A stretch of 32,163 bases of DNA from assembly GCA_009692605.1 (NCBI GenBank), contig SHYV01000024.1, forward strand, positions 1 through 32,163, written 5' to 3'. A program made the position numbers and the translations under genes. The notes under the pieces were generated by a model. It worked only from the letters and a program-made list of their open reading frames with translations. It searched no databases and was not told the DNA's origin. The stretch is from Myxococcales bacterium. Lineage in GTDB: Bacteria; Myxococcota_A; UBA796; SXON01. Positions 25,461 through 32,163 of the stretch are shown here, in pieces (position 1 is the stretch's first letter; the number at the start of each line of letters is the position of its first letter).

Positions 25461-26113
25461 CCGCTGTCGGCCGGCTCGCCGTCGGGCTCACCTGCATAGC
25501 GCTCTGGATCCGCCTTGGCGGGCCAGCTGCCACGGGCCTGCTCCAGCAAGCGAGTAGGGAGCGTGCGGGCCCCCCCGCGGTCGCCGACGTCCGCGCCAGG
25601 CTGGCCCTGCTCCCCAACGACGCGCGGTCGACCCCCACGGTTGGGCTGCTCCTCGCCGCGCTCCACGACCACGACGCCACTGACGAGGCGGAGGGTCAGT
25701 GGAGCCGGACCATCGCCGCTGCGCTCAGCGCAGAGCAGCGGGCCCTCGCTTGCGATCTCGCCGACCTCGACGCTCCGACGCCTCCACCGCCCTTCGAGGC
25801 CCCATCGCTCGACGGCGATCTGGTGGGGCTCGTTGAGGCGTTGATGGCCACCTACGGCTACGCCGAGGTGCCGCCGTCGGGAGCGCCGAGCAAGGACCTG
25901 TGGCCGGGCACTGACCGACGCACCCGGGCGCGCGGCATCCTCGCGCTGGTTCACCGGCGCGACTTTGATGACCGTACGGCGCACGTCATCCTGGCGGTCA
26001 GCCTCACCTTTCTGGACACCCAGCTGGATCGCGCGTCCAACCTCGCGCAGGTCGCCAAGCTCCTGCCGATCGCGATGGGCGAGACCCGCGCCAGGGGACC
26101 CCTGACAAGATGA
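25457..26113 (+). CDS. Hypothetical small protein, middle gene of the coupled operon
   Basis: Not recognised. The 218 residues begin with a weakly hydrophobic stretch (VGRLAVGLTCIALWIRLGGPAATGLL) that could be an uncleaved membrane anchor or signal. The rest is mostly helical with an acidic, Pro-rich centre (LADLDAPTPPPPFEAPSLDGD). A 4-base GTGA overlap joins it to the gene before, and an ATGA overlap to the gene after. Its product is therefore probably made in step with two polytopic envelope proteins and may work with them in the periplasm or at the membrane. Confidence 0.75.
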   Translation: MTAVGRLAVGLTCIALWIRLGGPAATGLLQQASRERAGPPAVADVRARLALLPNDARSTPTVGLLLAALHDHDATDEAEGQWSRTIAAALSAEQRALACDLADLDAPTPPPPFEAPSLDGDLVGLVEALMATYGYAEVPPSGAPSKDLWPGTDRRTRARGILALVHRRDFDDRTAHVILAVSLTFLDTQLDRASNLAQVAKLLPIAMGETRARGPLTR

Positions 26114-28305
26114 GCCGTCGACGCAACAGGCGGCCGGTCCTCCCACGAGGGTCGTGGCGCCCGGCCGCGCTCGCTCTGGCGATGGTGCTGCTGGGGGCGA
26201 GCGTCTGCACGGCCGGAGCACCGTGGATCGCGAGCCGTCTGGGGAACCCCGTGGCGCTGGACGCAGGACGCTGGACCCTGCTCGTTCCGGGCCGCAAGGA
26301 GGGCATCGCCAGCAGCGCGGCCGTCGGGGGTAGCGGCGTCTTGGACGGGCGGCTCGTGCTGATCACCCGCAGCCTCGGGCGCGCAGACATCCTCGTGCCG
26401 CACGGTGAACCCATTGTGGGCGGTCTGGACGTGGAGCTGGGTGCCGACAGCGGCACGCTGCTGGTGAACGTGCGCCGCTCCACCGGAGACGTGGTCCGGG
26501 CGCTGGAGCTCGGCCCATCGGGCTGGCGCACCGGGCCGGGGGACGCGTGGCACGCCAACGCAGGCCCAGCCCCGATTGCGGTTCGCTTCGGGGAGAGCGG
26601 CATGATCGTGGACGGCGTGCCGGGCGGCGGGGGCCAGCGCGTACCCGTCGGTCAAGTCGAGCTGTCCTCGGGATCGGGAACGGCGACGGTCGTCGCCATC
26701 CGGCTGCTCAGCCCGGACGGCGAGGTGGTGCTGGAGGACCGTTTTGGCTGGCCGACTCCCAGCGCCAGGGTGCGCGCGCTGTGCGGGCTGGCCGGGGGCC
26801 TGCTCGGGGCTGCGTGTGCGCTGCTGGTCCGGGCCGGTCTCGGAGGCGTGCTCGAATGTGCGGGTTTACTCGTGCCGCCGTTGCTGGTGCTGGCCACCGG
26901 CTACCCGGCCTGGCAAGGATGGACAGAGCGACTGTACCTGACCGCAGCGTCCCCATCGGATCTGCGCAGGTTCTTCTTCGCCGTCGCTTTTCTCCCCCTG
27001 TTTGGCGCGGCGATGGTGGCGTCCCGCGCGCTGGCCGCGGGCAGTCCGGCGCACACCCCCTTTCCGACGGGGCGGCGAGCGACCGCGGCCGCGTGTGTGG
27101 CCTGCGCTTTGCTCTGCGTGGTGGCGTCGCGGGACCTCCACGGCCTGCAGTGGGCGGCGGTTGTGCCCGGCTTTGCTTTTGCGGCGTGGCCGCTTTGGAC
27201 CGCCCGGCAGACCGGCCAGCCGTTGGCCATGCTGCGAGACCTCCCCGCGTTCCTCGCGCTGGCGTTGGGTGGTTGGGGCTTCGGGCTGCTCCCCGCGGCG
27301 CTGTGGCGGTTCACCTGCCTGTTCGCCGACGCGCCGGCGATGGTGCGCGCAGGCGGACGCGCAGAGGCTCGGGCAGGGACCCAGGCGTTCGGCGTCACCA
27401 CGATCGCCACGCTCGTCGGGATCGAGATCGCGGTTCGGGCGAGCTTTGTTGGTGTCGCCTGGGACCCCGCCCTGCTGGCCGGCAACGCGCTTGACGCTGC
27501 CGACCAGCCGCACGCCGCGTTCAAGCCGTTCTGGAGCGGCAGTTGCCCAACGGCCGGCGGAGGCGGCGGAGAAGCGTCGGCCTCGACGATCTACACCTTC
27601 GGGGGCTCATCCGCTGGAGGAGCCTACCAATTCCGCAATGAGCCGGAGGCTTTCTTTCCAGCCCGACTGCATGCGCTTCTTTGCGCCCAGCGGACGCCGG
27701 GCAGCAGCATCGTCTCCCACAATTTCGGGGAGAGCGGGCGCGACAGTTTTGACGCAGCCAACGCGGTGGACACGCTCTTCGCGCAGCACCCGCCAGCGAT
27801 CTCCATCGTCTACCTCGGCGTGAACGACCTCTTGACCGCCGACCACCCGCTCTCCCGCCGGGAGATGGCCGAACGGCGGGCTGCGATGGGAGCTGCCGCC
27901 GAGACGCTCAGCGGAATCAGCTCCTCGATCCGGGTGATCACCGGGCTCTCACTGCTCACGCGGACGCCCGAGGTCGCCCGCCTCGTCGTCGCGGTGCCCC
28001 TCGCGGACGCGGAGGTCAATCTCCGACGCATCATCGCGTCCACCACGGCGCTGGGCGGACAGGTCCTGCTCGTTCCCGAGTACGCGGCGGCGAACGTAGC
28101 GGGCACGCTGCGCCCCTATTTCGCGATGGAGGAGCGGCTGGCCGGCGAGCTGCCCGGCACTCGATACGTCGACCTCTACGCCGCCCTGGAGCCCGCCGGC
28201 GGGGCCACCTTGCTGGCGGACCGGAACCACCTGACCCGCGAGGGCTGCGTCAAGGTCGCAGAGACGCTGGCGCCGATGGCTGCGGCGCTGCTCGGGTCGC
28301 CGTAA
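26110..28305 (+). CDS. Polytopic membrane protein with C-terminal SGNH hydrolase domain
   Basis: A 731-residue protein. An Arg-rich N-terminus and membrane helix lead to a beta-rich extracytoplasmic domain of about 180 residues. Some six to seven membrane segments follow (about 230-470), then an SGNH hydrolase domain. The catalytic blocks are complete: GGSSAGG with Ser500, NFGESGRDS, YLGVNDLL (GxND), and Asp704-x2-His707 in DRNHLT. SGNH domains act as esterases or acyltransferases, and fusion to membrane helices suggests removal or transfer of acyl groups on a surface glycan. The arrangement differs from the known acyltransferase-3 plus SGNH fusions, because I see no acyltransferase-3 motifs in the membrane part. 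The ATG overlaps the preceding stop. Its SGNH part is a distant relative of the pseudogene near 13 kb. Confidence 0.84.
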   Translation: MSRRRNRRPVLPRGSWRPAALALAMVLLGASVCTAGAPWIASRLGNPVALDAGRWTLLVPGRKEGIASSAAVGGSGVLDGRLVLITRSLGRADILVPHGEPIVGGLDVELGADSGTLLVNVRRSTGDVVRALELGPSGWRTGPGDAWHANAGPAPIAVRFGESGMIVDGVPGGGGQRVPVGQVELSSGSGTATVVAIRLLSPDGEVVLEDRFGWPTPSARVRALCGLAGGLLGAACALLVRAGLGGVLECAGLLVPPLLVLATGYPAWQGWTERLYLTAASPSDLRRFFFAVAFLPLFGAAMVASRALAAGSPAHTPFPTGRRATAAACVACALLCVVASRDLHGLQWAAVVPGFAFAAWPLWTARQTGQPLAMLRDLPAFLALALGGWGFGLLPAALWRFTCLFADAPAMVRAGGRAEARAGTQAFGVTTIATLVGIEIAVRASFVGVAWDPALLAGNALDAADQPHAAFKPFWSGSCPTAGGGGGEASASTIYTFGGSSAGGAYQFRNEPEAFFPARLHALLCAQRTPGSSIVSHNFGESGRDSFDAANAVDTLFAQHPPAISIVYLGVNDLLTADHPLSRREMAERRAAMGAAAETLSGISSSIRVITGLSLLTRTPEVARLVVAVPLADAEVNLRRIIASTTALGGQVLLVPEYAAANVAGTLRPYFAMEERLAGELPGTRYVDLYAALEPAGGATLLADRNHLTREGCVKVAETLAPMAAALLGSP

Positions 28306-28378
28306 CGATTCATCACCCCGGCCGGCCGGCGAGGGACGCCCCGACGGCAGCGCAATAGCGGGCGGAGCAGGAGTCTCC

Positions 28379-29350
28379 ATGCCCGAGCTCGAGTCCGAGT
28401 TGCAGCACGCGGCCGTACAACTTCGCGCCGTGCGCGCCGAGGTAGCAAAAGTCATCGTCGGCCAGAAGTACATGGTGGAGCGCCTGCTCGTCGCGCTGCT
28501 CGCTGACGGTCACGTGCTGCTGGAGGGCGTGCCCGGTTTGGCCAAGACCACCGCCGTCAAGGCGCTGGCGGGCGCCATGCAGGCGCGCTTTTCACGGGTG
28601 CAGTTCACGCCCGATCTCCTGCCCGCCGACGTGCTGGGAGGCCAGGTCTACAACCCGCGTGAGGGCTCGTTCACGGTGCGCAAGGGGCCGATCTTCGCCA
28701 ACCTGCTGCTCGCCGACGAGATCAACCGCGCCCCCGCGAAGGTCCAGTCGGCCCTGCTTGAGGCGATGCAGGAGCGTCAGGTGACGCTGGCGGACGAGAC
28801 CTTTCCGCTGCCGCTGCCCTTTCTCGTGCTCGCCACGCAGAATCCGATCGAGCAGGAAGGCACCTACCCGCTCCCCGAGGCGCAAGTCGACCGCTTCCTG
28901 ATGAAGCTGGTCGTCGGCTACCCGTCGCGGGACGAGGAGCGTGAGATCCTCTTCCGCGCGACCCGGCCACCCGAGCCGCCCAACGCCGTGTTGAGCCCGG
29001 ACGCGCTGTCCCGGATGCAGCAGCTCTGCGGCCAGATCACCCTGAAGCCCGTGCTGGCCGACTACATCGTCTCACTCGTGCATACGACACGTCAGGCGGG
29101 CAGCATCTCGCCGCAGATGGCGCGGTACATACAGTACGGCGCTTCGCCCCGGGCCACGCTCGCGCTCGCCTCCTGCGCCCGAGCCTGGGCGATGCTGGAC
29201 GGTCGGGACTTTGCTACGCCGGATGACGTCAAGGACATCGCTCCGGACGTACTGCGACACCGCATCACGCTCGCCTACGAGGCCGAGGCCGACGGGGTCA
29301 CAGCGGACATGGTGGTCAAGGAGATTCTGGCGAAGGTGAAGACACCGTGA
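28379..29350 (+). CDS. MoxR-family AAA+ ATPase
   Basis: A 323-residue MoxR ATPase. The Walker A motif GVPGLAKT is at residues 50-57, and Walker B is LLLADEIN with Asp113-Glu114. Other family segments are GGQVYNPREGSFTVRKGPIF, QNPIEQEGTYPLPEAQVDRF (sensor 1 region) and SPRATLALA. MoxR proteins act as chaperones for assembling membrane or von Willebrand factor A complexes, usually together with DUF58 and VWA genes. None follows here, since the next gene is on the other strand. GGAG lies before the ATG. A gap of 73 bases separates it from the SGNH gene, so it may share that transcript. The last 35 bases overlap the opposite gene. Confidence 0.95.
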   Translation: MPELESELQHAAVQLRAVRAEVAKVIVGQKYMVERLLVALLADGHVLLEGVPGLAKTTAVKALAGAMQARFSRVQFTPDLLPADVLGGQVYNPREGSFTVRKGPIFANLLLADEINRAPAKVQSALLEAMQERQVTLADETFPLPLPFLVLATQNPIEQEGTYPLPEAQVDRFLMKLVVGYPSRDEEREILFRATRPPEPPNAVLSPDALSRMQQLCGQITLKPVLADYIVSLVHTTRQAGSISPQMARYIQYGASPRATLALASCARAWAMLDGRDFATPDDVKDIAPDVLRHRITLAYEAEADGVTADMVVKEILAKVKTP

Positions 29351-30269
29351 CGTGACCGGGGGCGGCTGTCGCGAGGACCTGCTCCCCCTCCCGCCAGATC
29401 AGCCACCCGGCGCCGAGCGATGGCCAGCGTTGGTCGCCCGGACGATCCACCACGGTGCCGTCCGAGCAGTGGATGTCGATCCCTGCAGGCGTCCCGAACG
29501 CGCGGCGGTCCTCCCAGCACGACAGGCTGCCGTCCTCCGCGAGCGCGAGACCGGCTTCGAATCCGGTGAACGCCAAGAATCGACGCTCCGCCCCGGTGTG
29601 GACGTCGAGCTTCACCACCTCGTCTCCGTCGACCCACCAAAGCGAGCTCCCGCCCCCGCCCACCCCGTGCTGATCACCACGGCCCCCGCCGACCACCGCG
29701 GGCGCTCTCATCGGCGCGACGTCCCCCTGAGCCACCTCCGTGCGGACCAGCCACACGTCCCGTTCGGCCTCGCCCCCCAGACCTCGCTCACTCCATGCGA
29801 CCCACCCGACCCCGACGGCCACCGACTCCCCGGGTAGGGGACGGGCATCCCAGCGCGGCCAAACGTGGCGAGAAAGGTCGATGAGATCGACGTGCGTCTC
29901 GTACGGCACGGCCGCCCTCCGGGTCCCGCCATCGTAGGTGACCGTGGCTGGGGCCACCCCGTCGTGGGGGACCATCACCGCCTCTGCGCCGTCGAACCCG
30001 CCCCGCGCCGCGACCGGCAAGACCCAGCCGCCCGCCGGTCGTCCCGTTGCCCAGAGCCAGCCGTCCCCGAGCGACGGGGAGAGCACCGGGGCCGTCAGGG
30101 TCACCACCCGTCCGGTGACCAGAGAGACCGCCACATTGACCCGATCATCCCCTACGCAGCCGACCACCCACTCCCCGGCGAGCGCGGGGTAGCGGTCATC
30201 AGCGCAGCGGCGAGCCTGCAGTACCGGCACCGGCCGGACCGCGACCTGATCCACGTAGGGAGCCGGCAA
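29316..30269 (-). CDS. Predicted beta-propeller protein, last gene of the PKD operon
   Basis: A 317-residue beta-rich protein. Its repeating pattern is a Pro and small residues, then G-x-W and a short strand: YPALAGEWVVGCV, SPSLGDGWLWATG, GESVAVGVGWVAWSE, WPSLGAGWLIWRE. This is how TolB-like or related beta-propeller blades look, so I predict a propeller that binds a protein or carbohydrate. No clear signal peptide is visible. The TTG start at 30269 was chosen because AGG lies just before it, 11 bases after the stop of the PKD lipoprotein gene, which suits an operon. A later start is possible. Its end overlaps moxR by 35 bases on the opposite strand. Confidence 0.68.
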   Translation of the reverse strand: MPAPYVDQVAVRPVPVLQARRCADDRYPALAGEWVVGCVGDDRVNVAVSLVTGRVVTLTAPVLSPSLGDGWLWATGRPAGGWVLPVAARGGFDGAEAVMVPHDGVAPATVTYDGGTRRAAVPYETHVDLIDLSRHVWPRWDARPLPGESVAVGVGWVAWSERGLGGEAERDVWLVRTEVAQGDVAPMRAPAVVGGGRGDQHGVGGGGSSLWWVDGDEVVKLDVHTGAERRFLAFTGFEAGLALAEDGSLSCWEDRRAFGTPAGIDIHCSDGTVVDRPGDQRWPSLGAGWLIWREGEQVLATAAPGHVTVSSPSPESP

Positions 30270-30280
30270 GCGGGCCTAAG

Positions 30281-31684
30281 TCAGCGCGAAGACGTGTCTT
30301 CTGTGCCGCAGCACGTGGCCGTGAACTTCACGGTGTCCGTGGAGACCGCGCCGGTGCAATCGGTGACGGAGAGCTTGAACGTCACGCTGGTGTCTTCACA
30401 GGCACCCGGCTCGCTCGGCTCGATCTTCTCAAGGGTGACCGAGGTGGTCAGCGAGGTCGCGTCGGCGATCGTCGCTACGCCGCTCTCAAGCGTCCAGACG
30501 AGGCTGATGGGGTCGCCATCCGGGTCGGAGACGCTGGCATCGGAGCCGAGGGCCACGACCTTGTCGCTGCACTCGTCACAGTCGTAGACGTAGCCGCTGG
30601 GCTCGCAGGTGGCAGAGCCGGCGTCCACAGCGTGATCCACGCCAGCGTTCACCACGGGGCGGGTGTTGACCGTACGCTCGGCCGCGACCACCGTCACGGT
30701 GTCCGGAACGGACCAGTTCGTGCCGTCCTTCACCGCGCAGGAGAAGACATAGCTACCAGCAATGTCAGGGTAGAACGTCGGGTTTGCGGCGCCCTGATCC
30801 GACAAGGTGGTGTTGTCCGTGTTCGACCCGGCCGGGTTGCTCTGCAGCGACCAGAAGTAGCTCAGCGGGTCACCGTCCGGATCGCTCGAACCCAAACAAT
30901 TCAGCGTCAACGTCGTACAGTCCTGCGCGGCCATCTGGTCCGGACCGGCGTTGGCGGTCGGCGGGCTGTCGTCTGCCGTGCCGGTGACCGACATCTCGTC
31001 CGCATTGCTGGACGCCAACCCGTTGTTGACGACGAGCGAGAGGATGTACGTCCCCTTCGCGTCGACGCCGAGCGTCGGGGAAACTGCGGTCGGGTCAGTG
31101 ACCGCCGTTACGGTGGAGTTTGTCGGCTTGCCGACGATCGTCCAGACGTAAGTCAGGGCCCGACCCACGGGGTCGTAGCTCCCCGTGCCGCTCAGGGCGG
31201 CGCTGCTACCCACCGGGACGGACTGATCGGCCCCCGCGTTGGCGACGGGGATGGACTCCGGGTCAGCCGCGGTGACGATCACATAGTCGGGCGAGGAGGT
31301 CGCGCCAGACGGATCGGTGACCACCAGCGAAACGACGTAGGTGCCGACCTTGTCTGGCTGGAACGTCGTTGTGTCTGCAGTGGTGGTGTGGTTGCGTGAG
31401 AACGGCGCTTCGCGGTCCTGAATCGCGGAGCCGGGCGGGACGTGGTCGAAGGTCCAGCCATACGTCAACGCGTCGCCGTCCGCGTCGATCGAGCCGGATC
31501 CGTTGAGCGTGATGGTGAGATCGGCAGGCTGGGTCTGGTCGGAGCCGGCGTTGGCGGTCGGCGCCGTATTCCCGCGGTCGACGACACCGGGCGCGGAGTC
31601 TGCCCCCTTGTCCTGGTTGCAGCCGGAGGCACAGAGCATCCCGAACGGCAGCAGGGCGAGGGCAGAGTAGTGAGAAGTGCGCAT
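30281..31684 (-). CDS. Lipoprotein with four PKD/K319-like domains
   Basis: A 467-residue surface lipoprotein. A hydrophobic leader ends in CASGC with Cys22 as the anchor. Four tandem immunoglobulin-like domains follow, each opening like PTANAGSDQ, PVANAGADQ, PTANAGPDQ and PVVNAGVDH. Each then has a D-x-D-G-D or similar turn and a strand such as LTYGWTF. Such repeats act in adhesion or carbohydrate binding outside the cell. Domain four contains an insertion Cys-x8-Cys-x2-Cys (bases 30569-30607) plus later cysteines, suggesting disulfides; domain three also has extra Cys. AAGG of the ribosome site overlaps the stop of the upstream gene, so the two are translated in sequence. It lacks a visible enzymatic domain. 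Confidence 0.88.
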   Translation of the reverse strand: MRTSHYSALALLPFGMLCASGCNQDKGADSAPGVVDRGNTAPTANAGSDQTQPADLTITLNGSGSIDADGDALTYGWTFDHVPPGSAIQDREAPFSRNHTTTADTTTFQPDKVGTYVVSLVVTDPSGATSSPDYVIVTAADPESIPVANAGADQSVPVGSSAALSGTGSYDPVGRALTYVWTIVGKPTNSTVTAVTDPTAVSPTLGVDAKGTYILSLVVNNGLASSNADEMSVTGTADDSPPTANAGPDQMAAQDCTTLTLNCLGSSDPDGDPLSYFWSLQSNPAGSNTDNTTLSDQGAANPTFYPDIAGSYVFSCAVKDGTNWSVPDTVTVVAAERTVNTRPVVNAGVDHAVDAGSATCEPSGYVYDCDECSDKVVALGSDASVSDPDGDPISLVWTLESGVATIADATSLTTSVTLEKIEPSEPGACEDTSVTFKLSVTDCTGAVSTDTVKFTATCCGTEDTSSR

Positions 31685-31696
31685 CGTCGGTTCGCC

Positions 31697-32163
31697 TTAG
31701 GGTGAGTAGGTACCGGTACAGGTGTAGGTGACAGTGACCGAATCGCTGGCGGAGTCGGCGCAGTCGCTGACCGACAGGCCAACGGTCCAGGTTTTGGTCT
31801 CGGCTACGTTTCGGGTGGCCGGGAACGAAGGCGTGATGACGCGCGTGCTGGCGCTGTTGGGGCTCTCGATCGTCAGACCGCCGGTGGACTCGGTCCACTT
31901 GAACTGGAGATCGTCGCCGTCTACAGGGTCGTCGGACGCGGTGCCGTCCAGCGTGACGTCATCGGAAGGACAGTCCTCACACGCGAAGGTGTAGGACGCC
32001 GTGGTGCACTCGGGCTCGTGGCTGATCGTCTCGTCTTCGCCGGCGTTGGCGATCGGCATCGCGTTCTCCTCCACGTCGTGGAAGGTGAGGACCACAACGT
32101 CGGGGGGCGAGACCTGCGTGCCGTCATTCACCTGCAGCGCGAAGGTATATACGCCTGGGACGT
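31697..32163 (-). CDS. PKD-domain protein, C-terminal part (runs off the window)
   Basis: Only the last 155 residues are present, because the reading frame continues past the window end. The fragment begins with the end of one PKD-like domain (PGVYTFALQVNDGTQ), followed by a complete one from PIANAGEDETI to the C-terminus. The complete domain carries Cys-x8-Cys-x2-Cys (bases 31970-32008) with aromatic residues at the same places as in domain four of the next gene, plus two matching C-terminal cysteines. It ends TYTCTGTYSP with no anchor sequence. The stop lies 12 bases before the next gene's start. It is probably another surface protein of the same family, perhaps with many repeats upstream. 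Confidence 0.85.
   Translation of the reverse strand, partial: VPGVYTFALQVNDGTQVSPPDVVVLTFHDVEENAMPIANAGEDETISHEPECTTASYTFACEDCPSDDVTLDGTASDDPVDGDDLQFKWTESTGGLTIESPNSASTRVITPSFPATRNVAETKTWTVGLSVSDCADSASDSVTVTYTCTGTYSP

Overview
The window is about 32 kb of very GC-rich chromosomal DNA, densely packed and fully coding apart from one gap of about 350 bases. I see no RNA genes, insertion sequences, integrases, CRISPR arrays or phage genes. The mix suggests a predatory or surface-complex deltaproteobacterium-like lineage, most likely Myxococcota. The pointers are PKD/K319-type surface lipoproteins, a MYXO-CTERM-like tail, a c-type cytochrome fused to a copper monooxygenase, GTP-type PEP carboxykinase and an exported TldD/PmbA relative. 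This placement is inference; no marker gene in the window fixes the taxon.

Layout. 0.1-5.3 kb: ychF (minus) diverges from an exported two-domain protein, followed by a B12-type radical SAM protein. The radical SAM gene overlaps tail-to-tail with a small PKD-like surface protein, which diverges from a PspA/IM30-like gene. 5.3-11.5 kb: three plus-strand genes for two polytopic GT-C-type glycosyltransferases and a lipoprotein of the alkaline phosphatase/sulfatase superfamily. These look like a cell-envelope glycan set. 11.7-13.0 kb: a cytochrome c plus copper monooxygenase lipoprotein. 13.0-14.3 kb: a decayed SGNH hydrolase gene with two frameshifts, one from a perfect 17-bp tandem duplication, then the non-coding gap with strong hairpins. 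14.3-15.5 kb: a hypothetical protein with a 121-residue acidic tail built on two 15-bp minisatellites.

15.6-20.0 kb holds housekeeping metabolism: an MBL-fold hydrolase, a small hypothetical and bioD, all overlapping; peptide deformylase (convergent); and GTP-dependent PEP carboxykinase. 20.0-23.2 kb has an exported TldD/PmbA-family protein facing an unknown single-pass membrane protein. 23.3-29.4 kb is a plus-strand run of a polytopic glycosyltransferase-like protein, a small hypothetical, a polytopic membrane protein ending in an SGNH domain, and a MoxR ATPase. The first three share 4-base overlaps. 29.3-32.2 kb is a minus-strand operon of two PKD-repeat surface proteins (the first cut by the window edge) and a predicted beta-propeller protein.

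The most promising unexplained material is the coupled glycosyltransferase/SGNH operon and the PKD operon, whose two proteins share an identical CX8CX2C insertion. Next come the minisatellite-tailed protein and the SGNH pseudogene. No single locus could be shown from sequence alone to be a new system.
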